The position numbers and the translations under genes were made by a program. A stretch of DNA of 64,000 bases from Bin87 sp964347975 (GTDB lineage Bacteria > Chloroflexota > Dehalococcoidia > Lucifugimonadales > UBA3495). A model generated the notes under the pieces. The model saw only the letters and a program-made list of their open reading frames with translations. It searched no databases and was not told the DNA's origin. The stretch covers positions 1-64,000 of the forward strand of contig CAYGAY010000013.1 of NCBI GenBank assembly GCA_964347975.1. Direction: 5' to 3'. This document shows positions 16,318 to 23,999 of this stretch, piece after piece. The first letter of the stretch is position 1, and every line of letters begins with the position of its first letter.

Positions 16318-16346
16318 GTAGGGGCAGGTTTCAAACCTGCCCCTAC
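16318..16346. terminator. Perfect 29-base palindrome after the DUF1501 gene
   Basis: Arms of 14 bases (GTAGGGGCAGGTTT and its complement) surround a single central C. It lies 45 bases past the DUF1501 stop and before the NHL gene. The hairpin could act as a terminator, although only a short T run (CTTTG) follows. It belongs to the same palindromic repeat type as 6164-6193. Confidence 0.5.
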
Positions 16347-16402
16347 TTTGCTAACGGTAGGCGGTGCGGCCATAACGAAATCTATCTGTGAAGGTGAAAA
16401 CA

Positions 16403-17446
16403 ATGGTTACTGCGACTGAGATCGCGCCGGTAACGTTTCAATACAGCCATGTCATAGGCCGGCAGGAAGTGCGCAGCGGCAACGGGTTCTTCAACCCGGT
16501 GGCGATCACTCGCGACCCCAATGGGCTGCTTTACGTGCTGAGCCGGGGCACGGAGACGCCGGCTTTCTTTCCCTGCAAGCGCGTCACGGTTTTCCATCCC
16601 GACGCGGAGGAAGTGGTCGCCGAGTTCGGCCAGAAGATTCCCCCGGAAGACGCCGACGAAACGACGCCCAACGGCTCGTTCATGTGGCCGACTTCCGTGG
16701 CCCTGGACAGCCAGGGTATCGCCTATGTCTCCGACGAATGGCTGAACCGGATCTCCATTTACGACCAGGAACGCGGCAACTGGATTGGGATGTGGGGCAT
16801 CCCCGGTTCCGGCGATGGCGAAATCGACCGGCCGGCCGGGCTGGCCTTTGACAAAAACGACAACCTGTACATGGTGGAAAGCCGCAACCACCGGGTTTCC
16901 GTGTTCACCAAAGACGGCCGGTTCAAGTTCAACTGGGGCCGGAAGGGAAGCGGCGACGGCGAGTTCGACCACCCCTGGGGCATCGAGATCGACCACAACG
17001 GCGACGTGTACGTGGCCGACTGGCGCAATGACCGCATCCAGAAGTTCGCCCCCGACGGCGCCTTCCTGATGAAGTTCGGAACTTCAGGCGACGGCGAGGG
17101 CCAGTTCAACCGGCCCACCGGAGTGGCCGTGGACAAAGATGGGCACATCTTCGTGACCGACTATAAGAACGATCGCGTCCAGGTGTTCCGCGAAAACGGC
17201 GATTACATCACCACAATGCGCGGCCAGGCCGGCCTCTCCAAGTGGGGCGCAGAGCGCGTGTACCTCGATCCCACCATCGTCCGGGCCCGCGAGCGCGCCT
17301 TGGATCTGTCCGAGAGAGAAGGCGCTTTCCAGGGCCCCATCGCCGTGGAAGTCGACGACAGTGGCCGCGTCTTCGTGCTGGAGGCGCCGCGCCACCGGGT
17401 GCAGGTGTTCAGCAAGCAGACCGCGCTGTTCGCCGGCGAACTCTGA
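16403..17446 (+). CDS. NHL-repeat six-bladed beta-propeller protein
   Basis: This 347-residue protein is built of repeated NHL units such as GSGDGEFDHPWGIEIDHNGD, VYVADWRNDRIQKF, GEGQFNRPTGVAVDKDGHIF and VTDYKNDRVQVF, six blades in all. There is no signal peptide and no fused domain. NHL propellers bind proteins, peptides or RNA, and one group (peptidylglycine lyase) is enzymatic. Catalytic metal ligands of that enzyme cannot be assigned here. AAGGTGA five bases before ATG 16403 selects this start over the GTG at 16388. Confidence 0.8.
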   Translation: MVTATEIAPVTFQYSHVIGRQEVRSGNGFFNPVAITRDPNGLLYVLSRGTETPAFFPCKRVTVFHPDAEEVVAEFGQKIPPEDADETTPNGSFMWPTSVALDSQGIAYVSDEWLNRISIYDQERGNWIGMWGIPGSGDGEIDRPAGLAFDKNDNLYMVESRNHRVSVFTKDGRFKFNWGRKGSGDGEFDHPWGIEIDHNGDVYVADWRNDRIQKFAPDGAFLMKFGTSGDGEGQFNRPTGVAVDKDGHIFVTDYKNDRVQVFRENGDYITTMRGQAGLSKWGAERVYLDPTIVRARERALDLSEREGAFQGPIAVEVDDSGRVFVLEAPRHRVQVFSKQTALFAGEL

Positions 17447-17468
17447 TCACCCCAGACCGACGGCATCG

Positions 17469-17496
17469 GAACGCCACGGTGTTACCCGTGGCGTTC
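17469..17496 (+). terminator. Hairpin after the NHL propeller gene
   Basis: GAACGCCACG, an 8-base loop and CGTGGCGTTC form a perfect 10-bp stem, 23 bases past the stop at 17446. There is no strong T tract, so intrinsic termination is likely but not certain. Confidence 0.5.
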
Positions 17497-17508
17497 ACTG
17501 TTGAGAGA

Positions 17509-17554
17509 CTTTACTTCCGTCGTTCCGGCGAAGGTCGGAACGACGGAAGTAAAG
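17509..17554. repeat. 19-bp perfect inverted repeat between convergent genes
   Basis: The arms CTTTACTTCCGTCGTTCCG and its exact complement flank the loop GCGAAGGT. The core TTCCGGCGAAGG...GGAA is the dispersed repeat seen many times in the window. A shorter version (18837-18869) lies at the corresponding place after the second Uma2 copy. It stands at the 3' ends of convergent genes and may stop transcription from both sides. Confidence 0.6.
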
Positions 17555-17607
17555 CAATCCGTCCACTCATCAGTAATATAGGTTGATTCATAAGGGATAC
17601 CAGTACG

Positions 17608-18396
17608 TTATTGTTCCGATTGGCGGCGGTTGAGTTCGGCTTCCAGTTCCCTGATGCGGGCTTCGGCAGACAAGCGAGCGACTCGCTCGTCCTCCGCGCG
17701 GGTTTCGGTGACTTCGGCGCGTTCTTCTGCGGAGGTGGCGCGTCGTTCTGCGTCGTTGAGTTTGGCTTTGGTCTCCGTGAGATCGGGCAGGTATTCGCCG
17801 GCGGCCGGGTCCCAGAAGCGCAACAATCCGTGATACCAGTGCAATTCCAGTTGCAGAACCGTGCTGTCGCCACGGATGATGCCGTCGCTCCCGATTTCTA
17901 CCGGAATCGGTTCGTATCGGTCATCAACCAGGCGGTCGCCGGCCAGGGCGGCGTCGTGATACCGTCCCCCGGTGTGGTCAAAACGCCAGTATTCCGCCAC
18001 ACGGTAATCAGCGTAAATGCCGCGCTTGGCGATGTAGTCCCGCTGGCCGGTGGTCTTTGACGCCACTTCGAGCACAAAGTCGGGCGGTTTGCCGATTTCG
18101 CTGATGACGTAACCGTTGGCGTTGGTGATTTCGTCCGGCGGGAAATTGACCCCGAAGGATACCATGCAGTCGGGACGCGGGGCGTGGCCGGCTTCGCTGG
18201 CATAATTGCTGAGCCACCCTTCGCTGCCGACGAAAACGTCGGGCCGGTGGAGATAATGGTCTTCCAGGATGAGATAGGCGCGGCTGACGTGGGGGATTTG
18301 CTCAAGCATGTCAATTTGCTCGGACAGCCCCGGGAGCGAAGTCAGGCGTGGACGCGAACCGGCCCGGGGCGGTTGGAATGCCGGTTTAGTAGTCAT
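17608..18396 (-). CDS. Uma2 family putative endonuclease (copy 1, long)
   Basis: The protein is 262 residues. The PD-(D/E)xK-like core is present: an Asp in RPDCMVSFGV, then PPDFVLEVASKTTGQRD (E-V-A-S-K with the catalytic-type Lys) and AEYWRFDHTGG. A C-terminal coiled coil of about 70 residues, rich in Glu, Arg and Ala, follows. Uma2 proteins are predicted nucleases of unknown biological role and are common in multicopy in Chloroflexota and cyanobacteria. This copy carries 42 extra bases in the coiled coil compared with the copy at 18924-19670; the two are otherwise almost identical. Confidence 0.8.
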   Translation of the reverse strand: MTTKPAFQPPRAGSRPRLTSLPGLSEQIDMLEQIPHVSRAYLILEDHYLHRPDVFVGSEGWLSNYASEAGHAPRPDCMVSFGVNFPPDEITNANGYVISEIGKPPDFVLEVASKTTGQRDYIAKRGIYADYRVAEYWRFDHTGGRYHDAALAGDRLVDDRYEPIPVEIGSDGIIRGDSTVLQLELHWYHGLLRFWDPAAGEYLPDLTETKAKLNDAERRATSAEERAEVTETRAEDERVARLSAEARIRELEAELNRRQSEQ

Positions 18397-18419
18397 ACGT
18401 TCACCTCCGCCGAGCGACG

Positions 18420-18791
18420 TCAGGCGCTCCCCAGGAATACTTGGGTCAGTATATCAGTGTCGCGGATGGACTGGGGTGTACCGTTGTGAACTACCGCGCC
18501 TTTATCCAGAACGTAGGCGCGGTTCACTATGTTCAGCACGCCCTTGATGTTGTGCTCCACTACCATGATGGTGGTATTGAGGCGGTCGCTGATTTCCGCC
18601 ACCTTTTCGAATACTTCCTTCACGATGATCGGGGCGAGGCCCAGCGTCGGCTCGTCCAGCAGCAGCAATTCGGGCGAGGCCATCAGTCCACGCCCCAGGG
18701 CAAGCATCTGCTGCTGACCGCCGGACATGGCGCTGGCCAGATCCTTGCGCTTTTCGTACAGGACCGGAAACAATTCCATTACCGAATCGAC
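18420..18791 (-). pseudogene. Truncated livF-type ATPase gene (duplicated 3' end)
   Basis: This is an exact-looking copy of the last 119 codons of the LivF-type gene at 19694-20455, starting at the codons for MELFPVLYEKRKDLASAMSG. It retains the ABC signature SGGQQQML and Walker B (LLLLDEPTLGLAP) but lacks Walker A, so it cannot be an active ATPase. Homology ends at 18791, exactly where the intact gene continues (20065). It is the left junction of the tandem duplication. An internal ATG is present, so a stable fragment could still be made. Confidence 0.85.
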
Positions 18792-18923
18792 CAGAAATTC
18801 TACGGGGAAGGAACATAACTGGTGGCAAAGACGCTTGGGTTCCGGCGAAGGCCGGAACGACGGAGTTTAGCAATCCATCCACTCATCAGTAATATAGGCT
18901 GATTCAAAAAGGATACCAGTACG

Positions 18924-19670
18924 TTATTGTTCCGATTGGCGACGGTTGAGTTCGGCTTCCAGTTCCCTGATGCGCGCTTCGGCGACTTCGGCGCGTCGTT
19001 CTGCGGAGGTGGCGCGTCGTTCTGCGTCGTTGAGTTTGGCTTTGGTCTCCGTGAGATCGGGCAGGTATTCGCCGGCGGCCGGGTCCCAGAAGCGCAACAA
19101 TCCGTGATACCAGTGCAATTCCAGTTGCAGAACCGTGCTGTCGCCACGGATGATGCCGTCGCTCCCGATTTCTACCGGAATCGGTTCGTATCGGTCATCA
19201 ACCAGGCGGTCGCCGGCCAGGGCGGCGTCGTGATACCGTCCCCCGGTGTGGTCAAAACGCCAGTATTCCGCCACACGGTAATCAGCGTAAATGCCGCGCT
19301 TGGCGATGTAGTCCCGCTGGCCGGTGGTCTTTGACGCCACTTCGAGCACAAAGTCGGGCGGTTTGCCGATTTCGCTGATGACGTAACCGTTGGCGTTGGT
19401 GATTTCGTCCGGCGGGAAATTGACCCCGAAGGATACCATGCAGTCGGGACGCGGGGCGTGGCCGGCTTCGCTGGCATAATTGCTGAGCCACCCTTCGCTG
19501 CCGACGAAAACGTCGGGCCGGTGGAGATAATGGTCTTCCAGGATGAGATAGGCGCGGCTGACGTGGGGGATTTGCTCAAGCATGTCAATTTGCTCGGACA
19601 GCCCCGGGAGCGAAGTCAGGCGTGGACGCGAACCGGCCCGGGGCGGTTGGAATGCCGGTTTAGTAGTCAT
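18924..19670 (-). CDS. Uma2 family putative endonuclease (copy 2, short)
   Basis: The protein is 248 residues and identical or nearly so to copy 1 across the nuclease domain (RPDCMVSFGV, FVLEVASKTTGQRD). It differs by an in-frame loss of 14 residues in the C-terminal coiled coil (AERRAEVAEARIRELE here). It starts 23 bases after the stop of the intact LivF-type gene, so it probably forms the last gene of the ABC transporter transcript. That context is unusual for Uma2 and gives no direct hint of function. Confidence 0.8.
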   Translation of the reverse strand: MTTKPAFQPPRAGSRPRLTSLPGLSEQIDMLEQIPHVSRAYLILEDHYLHRPDVFVGSEGWLSNYASEAGHAPRPDCMVSFGVNFPPDEITNANGYVISEIGKPPDFVLEVASKTTGQRDYIAKRGIYADYRVAEYWRFDHTGGRYHDAALAGDRLVDDRYEPIPVEIGSDGIIRGDSTVLQLELHWYHGLLRFWDPAAGEYLPDLTETKAKLNDAERRATSAERRAEVAEARIRELEAELNRRQSEQ

Positions 19671-19693
19671 ACGTTCACCTCCGCCGAGCGACG

Positions 19694-20455
19694 TCAGGCG
19701 CTCCCCAGGAATACTTGGGTCAGTATATCAGTGTCGCGGATGGACTGGGGTGTACCGTTGTGAACTACCGCGCCTTTATCCAGAACGTAGGCGCGGTTCA
19801 CTATGTTCAGCACGCCCTTGATGTTGTGCTCCACTACCATGATGGTGGTATTGAGGCGGTCGCTGATTTCCGCCACCTTTTCGAATACTTCCTTCACGAT
19901 GATCGGGGCGAGGCCCAGCGTCGGCTCGTCCAGCAGCAGCAATTCGGGCGAGGCCATCAGTCCACGCCCCAGGGCAAGCATCTGCTGCTGACCGCCGGAC
20001 ATGGCGCTGGCCAGATCCTTGCGCTTTTCGTACAGGACCGGAAACAATTCCATTACCGAATCGAGGCGTCGGGCCTTTTCGGCGCGGTCGTTGAGGTAGA
20101 GGCAGCCCATCTCCAGGTTTTCGGCAATAGTGAGGTGGGTGAAGACGCGGCGGCCCTGGGGAACGAAGGCGATGCCCTCTTTGACTATCTCGTGGGTTTC
20201 CGCAGCGAGAGGCTTTTGTCGCCAGTACACCTGACCGGCGACGACCGGGGCAAGGCCCATGATAGCCTTAAGGACGGTGGATTTGCCGGCGCCGTTGGGC
20301 CCCATCACCGCCACGACTTCGCCCTGGCCTATGCCCATGGATACGTCGTCCAGGGCGCGGACTGCGCCGTATTCTACTGATATATCAACCAGCTCCAGAA
20401 GGTTGGCGTCGCCGCCGGTATCTTTCATTGCCATTCCAGCATCCTTTGCTGTCAT
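19694..20455 (-). CDS. Branched-chain amino-acid type ABC transporter ATPase, LivF-like
   Basis: This is one of the two ATPases of a high-affinity amino-acid or related-ligand importer. Walker A is GPNGAGKST, the signature SGGQQQML, Walker B LLLLDEPTLGLAP, and the H-loop His lies in MVVEHN. The family pattern GIAFVPQGRRVFTHLTIAEN distinguishes LivF from LivG. The frame is open further, but the GTG at 20479 lies inside the end of a MITE-like repeat. I therefore take ATG 20455; ATG 20434 is also possible. It lies downstream of livG with the repeat between them, so co-transcription must pass through that element. Confidence 0.88.
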   Translation of the reverse strand: MTAKDAGMAMKDTGGDANLLELVDISVEYGAVRALDDVSMGIGQGEVVAVMGPNGAGKSTVLKAIMGLAPVVAGQVYWRQKPLAAETHEIVKEGIAFVPQGRRVFTHLTIAENLEMGCLYLNDRAEKARRLDSVMELFPVLYEKRKDLASAMSGGQQQMLALGRGLMASPELLLLDEPTLGLAPIIVKEVFEKVAEISDRLNTTIMVVEHNIKGVLNIVNRAYVLDKGAVVHNGTPQSIRDTDILTQVFLGSA

Positions 20456-20464
20456 TGCCGCATC

Positions 20465-20670
20465 CTCATACGTACCCACTTTACCCCGGTCATTCCACGA
20501 CCGCCGCCGGCGGGCGCTGGAATCTCGTTCCGGCGGTCGCCGCTTTCTGTTGCAAGAGCCTTGACGGAACGGCCATTGCTACGTCGGCGAGATTGCCGCC
20601 CCCGTATCAAAGCCGGCCCCGTGCCTGACGCGGGGTACGGGGTCGCAATGACCAAGTGGGTACGCTTGAG
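20465..20670. repeat. MITE-like dispersed repeat, copy 1 (206 bp)
   Basis: The left end is CTCATACGTACCCACTTTA, and the right end reverse-complemented is CTCAAGCGTACCCACTTGG. The interior carries GTCATTCCACGACCGCCGCC, GGAATCTCGTTCC and GGGGTCGCAATGACC blocks shared with other copies. It lies between the LivG- and LivF-type genes. There is no coding capacity. Confidence 0.75.
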
Positions 20671-20723
20671 TTGCCGCATCCTTTTCCGTCATTCCCACTT
20701 TCGCCGGAACGACGTCAATAGGG

Positions 20724-21491
20724 CTACTCGCCCAGGTAAGCCTCGATAACCGCTTCGCTGGAAAGCGCTTCCTCAACGTCTCCGGCCGCCAACAGCGTAC
20801 CGCTGTCCAGCACGATGATGCGGTCGGACAGCTCGCGGACGATGTCCATGTTGTGGGATACGAAGACGATGGTGTATCCGTCGGCGCGCATCCGTTTCAG
20901 TATGGCCTTGACCTGTTCCAGCATCTGGGGGAAAAGGCCGGCGAAAGGCTCATCGAACAGGTAGGTCTGCACGTCCATTGCCATGGCGCGGCCGATTTCC
21001 AGGAGCTTGCGCTGTCCGTAGGAGAGTTCGTTAGCGAGGGAAGCCCGCTTTTCCCACATCCCCACCTGCTCCAGGATGCTTTGGGCTTTCCGGCGATTTG
21101 ACGGTTTGGTACGCTCGAACAGAGCGGGGAATAAGCGCCGCTCCGTCAGCGCCACCATGATGTTGTCCCATACGGTGATCTGGTCGAAGAGGCGCACCTC
21201 CTGGAAGGTGCGGGTGAGTCCGTGGGCCGGGGTCTCGTGGGCTTTGACGACGCGGAGGCCCTGCCCGTCGATGATAATCATTCCGCCGTCGAGGGGGAGT
21301 ACGCCGCTGAGCAGGTTCACCAGCGTGGACTTGCCGGACCCGTTGGGGCCGACGATGCTGGTGGTGCCCTGGCGCGGGATGGACAGGGTCAATTCGTCCA
21401 CGGCCCGCACCGCCCCGAAATGCTTCGAGATGGCCTCGGTTTGCAAGGCGTACTCGTCGTTATGATGCGCGGTGTGGCGGCCGGTTGTCAT
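20724..21491 (-). CDS. Branched-chain amino-acid type ABC transporter ATPase, LivG-like
   Basis: This 255-residue ATPase has Walker A GPNGSGKST, LTRTFQEVRLFDQITVWDN (the LivG-type Q-loop segment), a signature region SYGQRKLLEIGRAM (degenerate LSYGQ as in LivG proteins), Walker B TYLFDEPFAGL and an H-loop VSHNMD. Its ATG overlaps the stop of livM by four bases. It pairs with the LivF-like ATPase and the two permeases. Substrate specificity is set by the binding protein; amino acids are usual, but amides, urea and other small ligands also occur. Confidence 0.9.
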   Translation of the reverse strand: MTTGRHTAHHNDEYALQTEAISKHFGAVRAVDELTLSIPRQGTTSIVGPNGSGKSTLVNLLSGVLPLDGGMIIIDGQGLRVVKAHETPAHGLTRTFQEVRLFDQITVWDNIMVALTERRLFPALFERTKPSNRRKAQSILEQVGMWEKRASLANELSYGQRKLLEIGRAMAMDVQTYLFDEPFAGLFPQMLEQVKAILKRMRADGYTIVFVSHNMDIVRELSDRIIVLDSGTLLAAGDVEEALSSEAVIEAYLGE

Positions 21492-22531
21492 AGTCGATAC
21501 CTCCCGACGAGGCCCTGGGGCCGGAACAGCATCAGCAGCACCAGCAGCAGGCCAAGAACCACCTGACGGGCTTGCCCGATGTACTCATCAGGCAGGAATG
21601 GGATGAAACTCATTCCAACTTCCAGCAGCACGAAGGCCATCGCGCCCAACAGGGATCCCCAGATCGTCGCCAGCCCACCCAGGATCACGATGGATACCAG
21701 TAGAACGGACTCCAGGAGGATGAAGGAATTGGGGCCGACGAACATCGACCAGCTGGCGAACAGACCGCCGGCAAGACCCGCCATCATCGCCGAGATAACC
21801 CACACGGCCAGCTTGTAATGCGTGGCCTGATAACCGAAAACCTCGATGGCTTGTTCGTCTTCGCGAATGGCCGTCAGCACGCGCCCGAAGGATGAGGTGG
21901 TGATGAACCACGACATCAGCGCCACCAGCGCGAGAAAGGCGAAGCACAGCAGCAAAAACTCCAGGTCGCCGTCGAATATCCAGGCGCCGATCCGTGGTCG
22001 CGCTATTTCGTGGATGCCAAAAGCTCCCCGGGTGACGCCGCGGAGGTTGAGAAACACGCTGTATGCAATGATGGCAAAACCGAATGATACCAGCACGAAA
22101 ATATCGTCGCGAAAGCGATTGAAAACCACGCCGACCAGCGCCGCCGCCACGCCGGCCAGGACGATGCACACCGGGAGAGCGGCAAAGAAGGACCAGCCGA
22201 AGGTGGGAATAACCCCGGTACGCAGCTGCTCGTAGGGTGCATCGGAAGTCAGCACGGCCATGGTGTAGGCGCCGATGCCGAAGAAACCGATGTGCCCCAC
22301 GGAGAGGAGACCGGTGAACCCAACGACCAGGTTCAGGCTGACGGTCAGGATTGCCCAGATGGCAAACACCGTAAGCACGATTACCGCGAAACCGGCCCCC
22401 TGCCACAGCATGAACGCCACCGCGCATCCGATGAGAACCAAAGTAGCCCAAAGCTGGATGTTGCCCCAGGCAAGACGACCCAACTGACGCGGGCCTCCCG
22501 CGACTTCCAGGAAGGATTGCCAGTTCGTCAT
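21488..22531 (-). CDS. Branched-chain amino-acid type ABC transporter permease, LivM-like
   Basis: The permease is 347 residues with about eight to ten membrane helices. It contains the LivM hallmark LNLVVGFTGLLSVGHIGFFG and, late, GRVLTAIREDEQAIEVFGY, the coupling-loop sequence that contacts the ATPases. The start MTNWQSFLEV at 22531 is chosen over a long upstream extension that only reads the livH gene in another frame. The gene begins 7 bases after livH and ends in a four-base overlap with livG, a typical compact operon. Confidence 0.9.
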   Translation of the reverse strand: MTNWQSFLEVAGGPRQLGRLAWGNIQLWATLVLIGCAVAFMLWQGAGFAVIVLTVFAIWAILTVSLNLVVGFTGLLSVGHIGFFGIGAYTMAVLTSDAPYEQLRTGVIPTFGWSFFAALPVCIVLAGVAAALVGVVFNRFRDDIFVLVSFGFAIIAYSVFLNLRGVTRGAFGIHEIARPRIGAWIFDGDLEFLLLCFAFLALVALMSWFITTSSFGRVLTAIREDEQAIEVFGYQATHYKLAVWVISAMMAGLAGGLFASWSMFVGPNSFILLESVLLVSIVILGGLATIWGSLLGAMAFVLLEVGMSFIPFLPDEYIGQARQVVLGLLLVLLMLFRPQGLVGRYRL

Positions 22532-22538
22532 AGCGAGG

Positions 22539-23933
22539 TCATTTCCTCGGGAGCAGGCCCTGGGGCCAGAAGGACAGGAAAAGGATGAGGAGGATGAAGG
22601 AAATGGCGTCTTTCCATTCGCCGGCCAGATCCCAGATGCCGAACTGCTCCACCAGGCCCAGGACAAAACCGCCCACGATGGCCCCGTAAAGATTGCCGAT
22701 GCCGCCCACCACCGAGGCGATCCAACCTTTGAGCAGCAACAGCAGCCCCATGCGCGGCTGCAGCGCGGTGTCGTGTCCGGTGAGAATGCCGGCCATTGCA
22801 GCGTAGAGCGCGCCGATAAAGAAGACGGCGGATATGATGACCGTGGTGTTGATGCCCACGACCCTGGAAACCTCTTCATCATCGCCAATGGCGCGGATGG
22901 CGCGTCCCAGGGACGTCTGCTTCAAAAGGAGCCACATACCGGCGAATCCCGCCAGCGCGACGCCGATGGCGAAGACGTTGAAACCCTTGATGCGGGCGCC
23001 AGCGATATTCCAGGGAGCGCTGCCGAAGGCGTCGGGCAGCGGGCGCGGCGCGCTTTCAAAGACGATTACGATGAACGCCGCTATGGCCAGCAGGATGCCC
23101 AGAGATGCCACCAGCATGATCAGGGGCGAACGCGCCCGCTGCCGCATATAGACGTACAAACCACGGTAAAGGGCCAACCCCACGGTGCCGGCCAGCAGAC
23201 CGGACACCGCCCAGCTCAAGTATAGACCGGCTCCGGGCGCGCCGGACAACAGGTAGCCGCACCATGCGCCCAGCGCGCCGGCCGGGATGGCAACGGCCAT
23301 GGCGAAGGGCGCGAGACGCGCGGATGTGAACAGACGGCGGCAAATGCGCCAGGACGCGGCTCCGGCGATAACGGCAGTTGCCGCGCCCACCGCCGGGCTG
23401 AGGGTCAAGTGGAGCAGATGGGGGTAGGAAAGCACAATCCCAACGTATGCCCCGGCGCCGGCGGCAAGAACCGCTACCGCCCCGCGAAAGGCCGGGGGAC
23501 CAAGGTAGGAACGGAAACGGGCGGCAAAGACGGTGTGCAGCGTCCACGCGCCCACGCCGGCAACCACCGCGGCGAATACTACGTTGACAAACACGCTATT
23601 TATGTCGGCCCGAGACCCCAACGCGGTAGCCGTCCGCAGGTAGAAGACGCCGTAAGCGCCCAGGGCCGCCGCCGCGCCGTAATACAGGTCAAAAAACCAG
23701 ACGGTGCTGTACACCAGGGTGAAGCCCATGGCCAGCAGGGCGTACACCGCGCCTACCGCCAGGCCGTTGAAGGCGAACTGCAACGCTTGCGGCGGCGACT
23801 GGCCGATTTTCCACGCGATGTAGCCGAGGGCCGCGGCAGTCAGCAAGGCGGCCAGCAATCGAGTCTCGGGAATGTTCAGCAATCGGAGCCGGCCGCCCTC
23901 GCTTTCCTGGTTACTTGCCAATGAGCACCCCAA
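22539..23933 (-). CDS. Branched-chain amino-acid type ABC transporter permease, LivH-like, enlarged
   Basis: The protein is 464 residues, about 150 more than a usual LivH. LivH motifs are split. GLAVGAVYALLAMGFTLVY and FFDLYYGAAAALGAYG lie near the start. ASLGILLAIAAF, GRAIRAIGDDEEVSRVVGIN and LLLLLKGWIASVVGGIGNLYG lie in the second half. Between them, about residues 115-235, is an insertion of extra hydrophobic helices rich in Ala and Gly. The start is uncertain: TTG at 23933 (used) or TTG at 23921. It is the first permease gene after the binding-protein gene, with 66 bases between. Confidence 0.82.
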   Translation of the reverse strand: MGCSLASNQESEGGRLRLLNIPETRLLAALLTAAALGYIAWKIGQSPPQALQFAFNGLAVGAVYALLAMGFTLVYSTVWFFDLYYGAAAALGAYGVFYLRTATALGSRADINSVFVNVVFAAVVAGVGAWTLHTVFAARFRSYLGPPAFRGAVAVLAAGAGAYVGIVLSYPHLLHLTLSPAVGAATAVIAGAASWRICRRLFTSARLAPFAMAVAIPAGALGAWCGYLLSGAPGAGLYLSWAVSGLLAGTVGLALYRGLYVYMRQRARSPLIMLVASLGILLAIAAFIVIVFESAPRPLPDAFGSAPWNIAGARIKGFNVFAIGVALAGFAGMWLLLKQTSLGRAIRAIGDDEEVSRVVGINTTVIISAVFFIGALYAAMAGILTGHDTALQPRMGLLLLLKGWIASVVGGIGNLYGAIVGGFVLGLVEQFGIWDLAGEWKDAISFILLILFLSFWPQGLLPRK

Positions 23934-23999
23934 AGTTCCTAATTTGTCAGAACCAGGAACCGAAAACCCCGGCTCCTTCAGTTGCGAGAGGCGACGAAT

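Larger units (their letters stand above)
17590..20065. repeat. Tandem duplication of about 1.2-1.3 kb (livF 3' end plus Uma2 gene)
   Basis: Unit 1 covers about 17590-18791 and unit 2 about 18905-20065. The offset is 1274 bases over the livF part and the first two thirds of Uma2. It grows to 1316 bases at the Uma2 3' end because unit 1 has an extra 42 bases. The near identity, including the intergenic spacer, shows the event is recent. The 3' boundaries of both units run into TTCCGGCGAAGG palindromes, which may have been the recombination sites. Confidence 0.85.
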
